The notes: generated by a model not told the origin, from the sequence alone. A stretch of 6,721 bases of DNA from an uncultured Porphyromonadaceae bacterium (GCA_947176355.1 CAMWQY010000144.1:1-6721), one strand, 5' to 3'; shown: positions 1 through 6,563, counted from the first letter of the stretch. Numbers and translations: made by a program.

Positions 1-1139
1 TTGACGTGACGGCTTGGAAGCATTCCCTCTATCTCTCTGTCATGCACTGTTGTATATGAATAGCGGAGTCGTGCAAGCATCCATGAGTTGATGTAGTAAT
101 TGAGTGTACAGTTGACATCATGCATTATGCCCCCACGTATACCCGCTTTCCAATCTGATGCATCGGTATAATTGTATCCGATAGCTAATTCAAGAGATCC
201 TTTTGCCGGTGTGGCAACTCCGGCGTCGGCATGTGAATAACAATATTTCGAACCGATAAGAAGAGCCCTTGCTATGCCGTATGCTCCGTGAGCTTGGTAA
301 TTGTGGTAGCCGTCTTTCCGCGCTACATTCATATAGTAATATTGAGATTCAAATGCAAACCTGTTTTTTATGAGCAGTAATTCGGGTGTCATTTTGAAGA
401 GGCCGCGGGCATGGTCGATATTGGCTGCAAGTAGTGGGACTTTTGATACTCTGCTTGGGAAATTTGCAGTGTAATTAAAACCTGTATGATCATCTGCCGT
501 CGGTTTTGAATAATTGAATGATGAGCCTATTTGGATTACGTCTCCGTCGGAATGTCTCGGACGCCATACGAGTCGTGTCTGAGCTCCCCATGCCTGTTTC
601 CCCATTATATTTGCATTCTGGGTCATAGCTCCGGCTTCTACAAATACAGAAGTGCCTGCAAAATATTTTTCTTTGTCATATACCCACATCGCAGCCAATA
701 ATCGAGGATTGGCATAGAAAAATTCATTTGATGTCGGTTCTTCGTATGTATATTTCATTGAAGAACTGGTCTCAGAGTTCAATCCCCATTGCGGAACGAA
801 ATAACCGACTCTGACAAGATTTGCCGGGTTGAAGTCATATTCAAAGTATGTATCCTTCAAGCCTATTTTGCCGTAGGAAAAACCGACATCAATTTTAGCT
901 TTCCATTTCCCGTAGGTGAATTTTGCACCAAGTCGTACGTCTGGAATTGCTACTCCATCGACAAATCTTGTGTCGCTGCCTTCCGCAACCCCTTTATTGC
1001 CTCCCATGTAGAATGCACCATCCATAAGTACTCGTCCAGTTGGCTTGAACGAAAGTTTTGGTGCTTGGATTGAATCGTCGGCTATAGCTGACATTGTGAG
1101 GAGAGTGGAGGCTATTAATAATATTGTAGATCTTTTCAT
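1..1139 (-). CDS. OprO/OprP-family outer-membrane porin (phosphate-selective porin O/P type), 3' end cut by window edge
   Basis: I translated this frame directly; it stays open for 379 codons from the ATG at 1139 and runs off base 1. The N-terminus is a clear Sec signal peptide (MKRSTILLIAS..., ending AIA at residues 18-20, then DDS). The mature part alternates polar and aromatic residues as in outer-membrane beta-strands, with the family-like blocks GLKDTYFEYDFNP (93-105), VGYFVPQWGLNSETSSS (111-127) and, near the end, GSLELAIGYNYTD (314-326) and LNYYINSWMLARLRYSY (346-362). These fit the porin O/P family, beta-barrel channels of which Pseudomonas OprP and OprO pass phosphate and polyphosphate. 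Family members end soon after such strands, so probably only a few tens of residues are missing. It lies 143 bp after the acid phosphatase gene on the same strand, which fits phosphate uptake. Phosphate selectivity is not provable from sequence; many Bacteroidota homologues have unknown substrates. Confidence 0.82.
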   Translation of the reverse strand, partial: MKRSTILLIASTLLTMSAIADDSIQAPKLSFKPTGRVLMDGAFYMGGNKGVAEGSDTRFVDGVAIPDVRLGAKFTYGKWKAKIDVGFSYGKIGLKDTYFEYDFNPANLVRVGYFVPQWGLNSETSSSMKYTYEEPTSNEFFYANPRLLAAMWVYDKEKYFAGTSVFVEAGAMTQNANIMGKQAWGAQTRLVWRPRHSDGDVIQIGSSFNYSKPTADDHTGFNYTANFPSRVSKVPLLAANIDHARGLFKMTPELLLIKNRFAFESQYYYMNVARKDGYHNYQAHGAYGIARALLIGSKYCYSHADAGVATPAKGSLELAIGYNYTDASDWKAGIRGGIMHDVNCTLNYYINSWMLARLRYSYTTVHDREIEGMLPSRHV

Positions 1140-1282
1140 AGCTTAGCGTGTATTAAGGCTGATTGCTTCTGAATAGATGCAATCAAGGTGAATATTCGGG
1201 GTGGTCAAATTGATAGGGGAGAGGAAGAGCTATGAAAGGTAATATTCCATCAATGGATAAATTTATGTAAGTGTAGTTACTC
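1140..1282 (-). other. Intergenic gap between phosphatase and porin genes
   Basis: This 143 bp gap has no strong terminator and no convincing TAnnTTTG promoter element on the minus strand. The nearest matches, TACCTTTC and TCAATTTG, each have one mismatch and no properly spaced TTTG upstream. It contains a 12-bp dyad (1246-1257). The porin may be read through from the phosphatase gene or have a weak promoter of its own. Confidence 0.4.
1246..1257. promoter_or_regulatory. Short dyad, possible operator
   Basis: TCCATCAATGGA is an inverted repeat with 5-bp arms around a 2-bp centre, about 107 bp upstream of the porin ATG. On the minus strand it lies just before the imperfect -7-like TACCTTTC. 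A dyad this short can occur by chance; an operator role is only a possibility. Confidence 0.2.
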
Positions 1283-2113
1283 TTAATCGGTTGTAGTTGG
1301 AGTGGGGACGGGTGACCCTTGGGCTACTTTACCGGCTTTCTTAAGTTTTTTGAATTCCTTTTTTGCCTTGTCAAGCTGCGTCTGGAATGCAGGGTCAGCA
1401 TGCAGTCTGGCCACTGTCATTGCTCCGGTGAGGCGTCCGGCATCCACATCGCTTTGAAAATGATATCCGCAGATCACCCTGCTTTCTCCCATGTCAAATC
1501 CTCTTTTCAGGATTTCGTTTTGTCTTTCAGGATTGATTTCTGCCAAAACGAGAGCCGTCGCCCATCCTATTGAAGTATGTCCGGACGGATAAGAACCATT
1601 TGTAGACAATTCCTCTTGTTGCTCAGGATTGCAGGTCTCTTCATCATAAAAGCAGAAAGGACGTGTACGGTTGTAGTAATCTTTTGCTTCGCGTGTTCCA
1701 AGATCACCGGCATCCTCTCGCATTTCTACCACTAATTTGTAGATCTCCGGAGTATCCTGAGCATTTATTTCAATCCCGAATGCTTCTGAAAATGCTTTCG
1801 GCACTCCATCTCCGCTAACTCTTGCATCCTGCACTGCTTGTTCGCCACGTGGAGTGTTCCTCATTGTCTTGCCCCATGTATATCGGGCTTGGTCGTTGAG
1901 GAATGTGATCGATGCGCCGTCCGGTGGAGGAGGAAGGATAAGGAGGCTGTTTGGCACGTCGCCTTCCTGCAGGAAGAACACTTCCGGATTCGAACGATGA
2001 TCCTTGATTTTTTTCTCAGAGTTTTCTGTCTGGGAAAACGCAATTGGTGTCGCTACCGCCAACATCAGAGCGCAAACTGCTGTGCGCAAGCTAATAAGTC
2101 GAGTGTTTTTCAT
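1283..2113 (-). CDS. phoN: Secreted class A non-specific acid phosphatase (PhoN/PhoC type, PAP2 superfamily)
   Basis: This 276-residue protein is predicted to be periplasmic and to hydrolyse phosphomonoesters to release inorganic phosphate. Residues 1-27 form a Sec signal peptide, with likely cleavage AFS|QTE. The complete vanadium-haloperoxidase/PAP2 signature is present: K144-x6-R151-P152, P176-S177-G178-H179, and S211-R212-x5-H218-x3-D222. By family knowledge H218 is the nucleophile and H179 the acid/base. C154 and C161 could form a disulfide. The blocks LLPPPP-like (59-64), SYPSGHTSIGWATALVL (174-190) and SRVICGYHFQSDVDA (211-225) closely resemble, from memory, enterobacterial class A enzymes (Morganella PhoC, Escherichia blattae phosphatase); Prevotella also has a class A enzyme. 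The C-terminus adds a Lys-rich helix and a short Pro/Thr tail. The ATG at 2113 is the only start that keeps the signal peptide intact. The flippase-like gene lies 79 bp upstream and the porin 143 bp downstream. Confidence 0.93.
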   Translation of the reverse strand: MKNTRLISLRTAVCALMLAVATPIAFSQTENSEKKIKDHRSNPEVFFLQEGDVPNSLLILPPPPDGASITFLNDQARYTWGKTMRNTPRGEQAVQDARVSGDGVPKAFSEAFGIEINAQDTPEIYKLVVEMREDAGDLGTREAKDYYNRTRPFCFYDEETCNPEQQEELSTNGSYPSGHTSIGWATALVLAEINPERQNEILKRGFDMGESRVICGYHFQSDVDAGRLTGAMTVARLHADPAFQTQLDKAKKEFKKLKKAGKVAQGSPVPTPTTTD

Positions 2114-2135
2114 AACGGTAAGTTTTTAAGGTTAG

Positions 2136-2163
2136 ACTACTCAAAAATGTTATACTACTCAAA
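2136..2163. repeat. 10-bp direct repeat upstream of the phosphatase gene
   Basis: ACTACTCAAA occurs at 2136-2145 and again, identically, at 2154-2163, with an 18-bp start-to-start distance. It lies 23-50 bp upstream of the phosphatase ATG, and the distal copy overlaps the candidate -7 element. Tandem direct repeats near a promoter are typical of response-regulator operators. However, 18 bp is not the roughly 21-22 bp period expected for LytTR sites, so no regulator can be named. Confidence 0.4.
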
Positions 2164-2167
2164 CATA
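2160..2167 (-). promoter_or_regulatory. Candidate -7 element for the phosphatase gene
   Basis: On the minus strand this reads TATGTTTG, a perfect match to the Bacteroidota -7 consensus TAnnTTTG, and would give a leader of roughly 40 nt. No TTTG sits 19-21 bp upstream; the only TTG is about 13 bp away. The promoter is therefore incomplete by consensus and may need an activator. Confidence 0.35.
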
Positions 2168-2192
2168 TTAAGCTCGTCAAGGTTTTCGATTT

Positions 2193-3290
2193 TTATATGT
2201 TGTTGGGCATATTTGCCTTCCCGGTTACTTTCCTTTTTGTCGCAGCAATGTAGATCATCGAAAATATTCCCAATAGAATGGTCATGATTGTCTGTGTGCT
2301 CCATGCTACTATTGAGAAGGCTGCTGCATCCGTATGCCCGACTCCATACAGCATCAAGGCATACATGACGGCAATGTTCCATGGCCCGAGACCTCCGTTG
2401 CTTGGGATAGCCATACTGAACGATCCAAATACAAACGCCACTAATCCAGGAAGCAAACCGTAGGCATATCCCGGATGGGTCAGAAGCTCTCTTGTAAATG
2501 GAAATGCGAAGAATACCAGATAAATCTTGAGGAAATAGCATACCCAGATAGCAATAGTCAGAAATAGGTAGGTCCATCTTCCTTCCATTGTGAAAATTAC
2601 TTTGAAGCCTTGCCACATTCTTGAGATACTCAAATTGATACCTTTGAAAAACTTTGAGTCCTTAAATTTTATATCGCATAGGATAAAGATTATTGCGGCA
2701 ATTCCTATTCCGGTCCATAGTTCCCATTTTGAGAGAATGTCTTCGATATCGCGTCCAAATGAATATTGATCGAAAAAGTGTGTGAGAGCAGGGTTTGCGA
2801 CAATAAGTGCCAGACCGAGAAGCAAGACTATCATTACGAAGTCTGAACTTCGGTCGGCAAGATCAGTGCCGACTACTGTAGATAGTTTCGCTTTTTCACG
2901 TCTCACCACATATACGCATCTCCAGGCCTCACCAAGATAAGGCACAAGAAGATTGATTGCGTATGCTGAAAAGATAGAGACGCTTTCCGACGTCACAGAC
3001 ATTCGTGGTATTCCGGCTGCCCGCAATTGATAGCCCCATCTTATTCCCCTTATGGAATAAGAAAGCATCGTCAGCAGCATTACGAGAAGCAGCCACCAAT
3101 AGTTGCAGTCGTGCGAAGTGATGCTCCATACCCTATGGAAATCCACCTTACGCGACATCCACACTATCATCACTGTAGAGATTCCTAATGGAACTACAAT
3201 TTTAAAAATCTTCTCAATAGTGTCTTTCCACTTCTTTTTTATATCGGCAGGATTCCCACCATTATTTTCGGTAATACCTGTATTTGTCAT
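2193..3290 (-). CDS. YbhN/MprF-N-terminal-type flippase-like integral membrane protein
   Basis: This 365-residue inner-membrane protein has a short hydrophilic, Lys-containing N-terminus and then about eight to nine hydrophobic segments (roughly 28-46, 63-80, 105-127, 151-167, 192-206, 239-262, 276-295, 304-317, 321-349). Family-type motifs are RGIRWGYQLRAAG (81-93), NLLVPYLGEAWR (113-124), GTDLADRSSDF (141-151) and AIPSNGGLGPWN (294-305). They match the lysylphosphatidylglycerol-synthase transmembrane domain (UPF0104/YbhN, AglD-like). Members of this family are thought to flip lipids or lipid-linked intermediates. The soluble aminoacyl-phospholipid synthase domain of true MprF is absent, so this is not a complete MprF. 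The substrate is unknown. The ATG at 3290 leaves a 140 bp leader containing an octamer repeat array and a hairpin; no consensus promoter is visible there, so readthrough from the kinase/regulator operon is plausible. The link to the phosphatase is positional only. Confidence 0.85.
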   Translation of the reverse strand: MTNTGITENNGGNPADIKKKWKDTIEKIFKIVVPLGISTVMIVWMSRKVDFHRVWSITSHDCNYWWLLLVMLLTMLSYSIRGIRWGYQLRAAGIPRMSVTSESVSIFSAYAINLLVPYLGEAWRCVYVVRREKAKLSTVVGTDLADRSSDFVMIVLLLGLALIVANPALTHFFDQYSFGRDIEDILSKWELWTGIGIAAIIFILCDIKFKDSKFFKGINLSISRMWQGFKVIFTMEGRWTYLFLTIAIWVCYFLKIYLVFFAFPFTRELLTHPGYAYGLLPGLVAFVFGSFSMAIPSNGGLGPWNIAVMYALMLYGVGHTDAAAFSIVAWSTQTIMTILLGIFSMIYIAATKRKVTGKANMPNNI

Positions 3291-3292
3291 AA

Positions 3293-3317
3293 TCGGTCTT
3301 TTTTATATTAAAACCGA
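3293..3317 (-). promoter_or_regulatory. Hairpin directly before the flippase-like gene start
   Basis: In the minus-strand transcript TCGGT (3317-3313) pairs with ACCGA (3297-3293). An A/T-rich extension (TTT with AAA, one bulged G) lengthens the stem, which ends two bases before the ATG. It could affect ribosome access. The stem is short and AT-rich, so its stability is doubtful. Confidence 0.3.
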
Positions 3318-3347
3318 ATTCCACAACCCTTAGTTTAAAATTATAAA

Positions 3348-3435
3348 CAACTCCACAACTAAACAACTAAACAACTCCCCAACTTCACAACTTCACAACT
3401 TCACAACTCCACAACTTCACAACTCCACAACTAAA
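3348..3435. repeat. Eleven-unit tandem array of an 8-bp repeat, CAACTNNA
   Basis: Eleven consecutive octamers keep perfect 8-bp phase. CAACT is invariant; the next two bases run CC, AA, AA, CC, TC, TC, TC, CC, TC, CC, AA; the eighth base is A in every unit except the fourth, where it is C. On the transcribed minus strand the unit reads TNNAGTTG. The array starts inside the response-regulator stop codon (TAG, complement of 3431-3433) and fills most of the gap to the flippase-like gene. Such an array can gain or lose units by slippage, changing the leader length in 8-nt steps. Its function is unknown; similar A/C-rich low-complexity spacers occur in other Bacteroidota. Confidence 0.9.
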
Positions 3436-4219
3436 TATCATAAAACCGATCCATCAATTCCCTCCGATATGTTTTTGAGATCTTGATTTCTGTAATGTTG
3501 TCAAGAGGTGGAAGCAAGATGCAGTCGTTCCCGTTGATTATTCCGATATATCTCACATTGACGATAAAGTGCTTATGAGTGCGCACGAAATCAGGACCAA
3601 ATCCGAGGATAGTCTCAGCTGTAGTCTGTCGTTTCAAAATGATTCTTTTGAGACTATAGAATACGCACTCCCATATTTTTCTTTCGGATAGGTATCTGAA
3701 ATATACTATGTCGGCAGGATTCACAATGACTTTAGAATTTGTCACTGAAGTTATCGACAGTAGCCGTGAGCCGTTATGACTTGGAGGGAGATTGGCTGGT
3801 GCTTCTATTAGCTTGTTGCTCTCCTCTCCGCTGTCGTTCTGAAGATTTCTGAATCTTTTGATAATCACGTCCAGTTCAGAAGCTTCAAATGGTTTCAGAA
3901 GGAAGTCAAACACTCGTAAGGATAGCGCATCATGAATGTAACGCTGATAGCATGTGTGGAATACTACTTTCGTGTTTTCAGGAAGCGTTGTGTCCTCATA
4001 CCAAGACAGGCCGTTCCCCTCTGAAAAATTCATATCTAAAAAAAGTAAATCCGGTCGATGTTTGGCTATAAGCTTTTCTCCATCTTGCAGAGTCTCTGCT
4101 GTAGCGCAAAGTTCTATGTCTTTTCTCTTGATAAGTTCGTCAGACAGTAGTTTTATACTTGGCAAGTCGTCGTCGATGATAATCGCTTTAATTTTTGAAA
4201 AATTTTTGTTGTCGGTCAT
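3431..4219 (-). CDS. LytTR-family (LytR/AlgR-type) response regulator
   Basis: This 262-residue cytoplasmic transcription regulator pairs with the kinase encoded just upstream. The receiver domain (about 9-124) has the acidic pocket D16-D18, phospho-acceptor D62 in LFLDMNF, switch T89 in VFHTCYQRY and K109 in LLKPF, so all phosphorylation residues are present. A linker of about 25 residues leads to a LytTR DNA-binding domain (about 152-258) with FVRTHKHFIVNVRYI (211-225), the characteristic family block. Its ATG overlaps the kinase TGA as ATGA, indicating translational coupling and one operon. The stop codon lies inside the octamer array, and no terminator follows, so transcription may continue into the flippase-like gene. 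LytTR proteins usually bind paired direct repeats about two helical turns apart; I could not assign a target here. AgrA, LytR and YpdB are family relatives, but no specific symbol is justified. Confidence 0.93.
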   Translation of the reverse strand: MTDNKNFSKIKAIIIDDDLPSIKLLSDELIKRKDIELCATAETLQDGEKLIAKHRPDLLFLDMNFSEGNGLSWYEDTTLPENTKVVFHTCYQRYIHDALSLRVFDFLLKPFEASELDVIIKRFRNLQNDSGEESNKLIEAPANLPPSHNGSRLLSITSVTNSKVIVNPADIVYFRYLSERKIWECVFYSLKRIILKRQTTAETILGFGPDFVRTHKHFIVNVRYIGIINGNDCILLPPLDNITEIKISKTYRRELMDRFYDI

Positions 4220-6231
4220 TTCTTGAGATTGTTTGGGATGATTATAGTGGCATTATATCCTTTTAGTCCGTAGTGTTCAGCATTCGTGTCTAAATGGAAT
4301 GAAGTCTGTTCTTTATTATGCTCGTTGATAAGGCGAATGGTCTCTACTAATACCTTTAGTCCGGTACCCCCTTTTTCAGCCTTTGAAACCACAGTCCCAC
4401 AATTGTTGAAGACACTTACAGAAATGTGACTGTCGTTTATCCTTTCAATGGAAATGAATAGCTTCCGTTCAGCATCGGGCGCAAGCGTGGAGAATCCATG
4501 TTTGAAGGCATTTTCTACAAGTATTTGTAGTGTCATTGATGGGAACAAGAATTCCAGGTCGATTCCTTGTTCGATGTTGTAGGTATAATCAATGGGAGCC
4601 CTGCCGCTATCGCTTATCACCTTTATGTAGTCGCCTGTAAAATTCAGTTCTTCTGAGAATGGCACAAGTATTTCTGAAGCGATGATCTGCTGGCGCCTGA
4701 TAAGATGCACTAATGCATCAAGATGTGAAGGCTTGCCGTTTTTCTCATTATATAGCTCATGGTTCAGTGCATTGTAGATAAAGTGAGGCGTCACACGGCT
4801 TCGTAGATTTTCCTGTCGGAGACTTACGATCTTATTCATCATTCGTTGCTCACGTCTTCGCATATTGGAGCGTCTTATGACATAGAATAGAATCAGTGCA
4901 ATTATAATGGCAATTGCGATTGCTATAACTGCCATAAGTTTGTAGATGTTCGCCTGTTGACGAGTGGCACTCGCCTCAAGGTCAAGTATGCGGTGATCTC
5001 GCTGATATCGTGCGTTAAGAGCTGATATTTGCTGTTTTAGTTTCTCAGATCTCAATGAGTCGTTGAGATGATCATGTCTGCATCTCGTCACGTACGACAT
5101 CCTGTTATTGCCGACACTGTTATATAGTTCCTCAAGTGTCTTTAGTCTAGCCAAGTGTTGCTCAAGTCTTAGAGTGTCAGCTTCCGGATGTATCTTTGCC
5201 AGATTGATTCCGTGCTCATATTCACCTTTGGCCATGGCTACACGCATCAGAAGGGTGTGTATATACGACATCACCACGGGATTCGGTTGCTCTTCCGTGA
5301 AATAGTTAGATGCAGAATCAAGTAAATCAGTAGCCTTTGATGTCTCTCCCAGCCTTATATACGAATCAGCAAGATTGACATTCGTAAACATTGTCTCCCA
5401 CCTTGAACCAGGCACGGAATCAAGCATGTTCCTTAGGCGTAGCAATACATTATTAGCACCTTCATAGTCTTCTCGATAATACAAGTCATTCCCGTATCCG
5501 GTAAGGGTATTAAACTTATCGTATTGGCTCATTGTCTCAAGAATACCCATTGACTTTCCCCACCAATATGCGCTGTTGTCGAAGTCGCGCATGTCCGTTA
5601 GCACAGAAGCTATGCCATTGTATAGCGGTATGTAGTGTTCTGTTCCCAGTCCAATTGAGTCTGCCACAGTGATGGCTCTATGGTAATAGAAAGCTGCGCT
5701 GTCAAGAGCTGCAGCCATTCTCATGGCGTTAGCATAATTGCTATATGCCTGTGGAAGATCCTCTTTGATGCCTGACATTTCCGCATTGTCTACAGCTTTA
5801 CGAAAATATAAAGCACTTGAATCAGGATTAAAATAATACTGGTCATAATAGGCGCCATGTGTCTGGTATGCCTTCGTCAGCAACCGGGCTCTTTCTTTTG
5901 ATGGTTTCTGACGCTCCAGCCACATCAAAGCCGAGTCAGATGATGTAAGCACGAGTGGCGCATTGCCCAGATAATACGAATTGACTCCTTGTTGCACCAT
6001 TGCTTCGCTCCATAGCGCAGAGTCTTTGTTAATGAGGGCTCTCTTCTTCAGTGCATCTGTCATCTCTATAGCCTTAGTGATATTTCCTGCTCTCAGGGTG
6101 TCATTAATTTCGGCTATTATCGGAGTCATCGTTAAGGTATCGCTCCTTTTTTTACAAGAAGAGATGTTTGCCAGCAAAATTGCCGACAAGAGAAGTTGAA
6201 TCCATATCGGTTTATATATGGGGAGTTTCAT
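4216..6231 (-). CDS. TPR-containing LytS/YehU-type sensor histidine kinase with lipobox N-terminus
   Basis: This 671-residue membrane sensor is the probable phosphodonor for the regulator overlapping its 3' end. The N-terminus is a hydrophobic signal followed by ISSC with C26, a plausible Bacteroidota lipobox. Residues 35-380 are helical TPR-like repeats (for example 140-196, 246-270, 281-311, 321-347), predicted to be periplasmic. A charged coiled coil (about 384-428) precedes one transmembrane helix (about 431-452). The cytoplasmic kinase part has the His_kinase block TPHFIYNALN with phospho-acceptor H483, VPFSEELNFTGDYIKV (523-538), the N-box LVENAFKHG with N574, and the glycine box GGTGLKVL (621-628). 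The usual acidic residue of the middle ATP box is not obvious in VFNNCGTVV (607-615), so that stretch is degenerate. The ATG at 6231 is preceded by AAAGG at a suitable distance and by a -7 element near 6290. The signal sensed is unknown. Confidence 0.92.
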   Translation of the reverse strand: MKLPIYKPIWIQLLLSAILLANISSCKKRSDTLTMTPIIAEINDTLRAGNITKAIEMTDALKKRALINKDSALWSEAMVQQGVNSYYLGNAPLVLTSSDSALMWLERQKPSKERARLLTKAYQTHGAYYDQYYFNPDSSALYFRKAVDNAEMSGIKEDLPQAYSNYANAMRMAAALDSAAFYYHRAITVADSIGLGTEHYIPLYNGIASVLTDMRDFDNSAYWWGKSMGILETMSQYDKFNTLTGYGNDLYYREDYEGANNVLLRLRNMLDSVPGSRWETMFTNVNLADSYIRLGETSKATDLLDSASNYFTEEQPNPVVMSYIHTLLMRVAMAKGEYEHGINLAKIHPEADTLRLEQHLARLKTLEELYNSVGNNRMSYVTRCRHDHLNDSLRSEKLKQQISALNARYQRDHRILDLEASATRQQANIYKLMAVIAIAIAIIIALILFYVIRRSNMRRREQRMMNKIVSLRQENLRSRVTPHFIYNALNHELYNEKNGKPSHLDALVHLIRRQQIIASEILVPFSEELNFTGDYIKVISDSGRAPIDYTYNIEQGIDLEFLFPSMTLQILVENAFKHGFSTLAPDAERKLFISIERINDSHISVSVFNNCGTVVSKAEKGGTGLKVLVETIRLINEHNKEQTSFHLDTNAEHYGLKGYNATIIIPNNLKK

Positions 6232-6235
6232 GGTG

Positions 6236-6240
6236 CCTTT
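6236..6240 (-). promoter_or_regulatory. Possible ribosome binding site for the sensor kinase
   Basis: The minus strand reads AAAGG four bases before the kinase ATG. It is a purine-rich, partial Shine-Dalgarno match that sits slightly close to the start. It supports 6231 as the start, although ribosome binding in Bacteroidota often does not depend on such sites. Confidence 0.35.
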
Positions 6241-6287
6241 AATCCATTAATTTTTGTTAGCTACTTCGTTTAATCGCTTATGAATTG

Positions 6288-6295
6288 CAAAATTA
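6288..6295 (-). promoter_or_regulatory. -7 element of the kinase/regulator operon promoter
   Basis: The minus strand reads TAATTTTG followed by C, a perfect TAnnTTTGC Bacteroidota -7 box, about 57 bp before the kinase ATG. This gives a leader of about 50 nt. No good TTTG lies 19-21 bp upstream, so the -33 box is weak. It is the best candidate for transcription of the two-component operon. Confidence 0.55.
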
Positions 6296-6415
6296 ATCAT
6301 TTTTGTTGACTTTTTTGAATGTCTCTGTCGCATATTTGACGTTACGGAGTAAAAATATTGTCTGTTCAGCTCCATTTTTAGTCAGTTTGACACCTATTAT
6401 TGGCTTCTTGGTTTA

Positions 6416-6427
6416 AAAATGCATTTT
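6416..6427. promoter_or_regulatory. Perfect 12-bp palindrome upstream of the plus-strand promoter
   Basis: AAAATGCATTTT is a perfect palindrome ending 6 bp before the TTGG element of the plus-strand promoter. It could be an operator or an upstream A/T element. In AT-rich DNA such a palindrome is not strong evidence. Confidence 0.25.
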
Positions 6428-6433
6428 GTGTGG

Positions 6434-6464
6434 TTGGGTAATAAGAAATATTTTTATACCTTTG
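6434..6464 (+). promoter_or_regulatory. Plus-strand Bacteroidota promoter (TTGG-N19-TACCTTTG)
   Basis: TTGG at 6434-6437 and TACCTTTG at 6457-6464 are separated by exactly 19 bp, and C follows the -7 box. This fits the housekeeping Bacteroidota promoter (-33 TTTG, -7 TAnnTTTG) with one mismatch in the -33 box. Transcription should start near 6471 and run right, into the small ORF and hairpin. Confidence 0.7.
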
Positions 6465-6500
6465 CAAATGAAATGTAAGCAAAACGCAATACTATAATAA

Positions 6501-6560
6501 ATGTACTTATTTATTTCAACCCCAAGCTTATATGCACTTATCTTTGGCTTAGCTTGCTAA
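6501..6560 (+). CDS. Possible 19-residue hydrophobic leader peptide or micropeptide
   Basis: The ATG at 6501 opens 19 codons (MYLFISTPSLYALIFGLAC) ending in two consecutive stop codons, TAA TAA (6558-6563). The start is about 30 nt after the inferred transcription start and follows an A/T-rich stretch, as is usual for Bacteroidota genes; there is no Shine-Dalgarno sequence. The terminator-like hairpin begins at the next base, 6564, so a ribosome at the stop codon would cover its left arm. This arrangement resembles leader-peptide attenuation, but there is no run of one regulatory amino acid. A chance ORF of this size is common in AT-rich DNA, so coding status is unproven. Confidence 0.3.
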   Translation: MYLFISTPSLYALIFGLAC

Positions 6561-6563
6561 TAA

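Noticed and set aside
789..2287. Plus-strand open frames opposite the porin, phosphatase and flippase genes.
   Set aside because: They are antisense to genes with strong family motifs, show no recognisable domains and have no promoter or start context.
2193..3290. Considered full MprF (lysylphosphatidylglycerol synthase).
   Set aside because: Only the membrane flippase-like part is present; the protein ends at 365 residues without the soluble aminoacyl-transfer domain.
3345..3435. Considered a CRISPR array for the repeats after the response-regulator gene.
   Set aside because: The units are 8 bp and contiguous with no spacers, and no cas genes are present.
6386..6415. TTGACA on the plus strand resembling a sigma-70 -35 box.
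   Set aside because: No matching -10 at the right distance, and the other promoters here follow the Bacteroidota TTTG/TAnnTTTG pattern.
6468..6497. A nine-codon ORF (ATG AAA TGT ...) just after the first plus-strand promoter.
   Set aside because: The ATG lies at or before the expected transcription start, so it would have no leader; the downstream ATG at 6501 is better placed.
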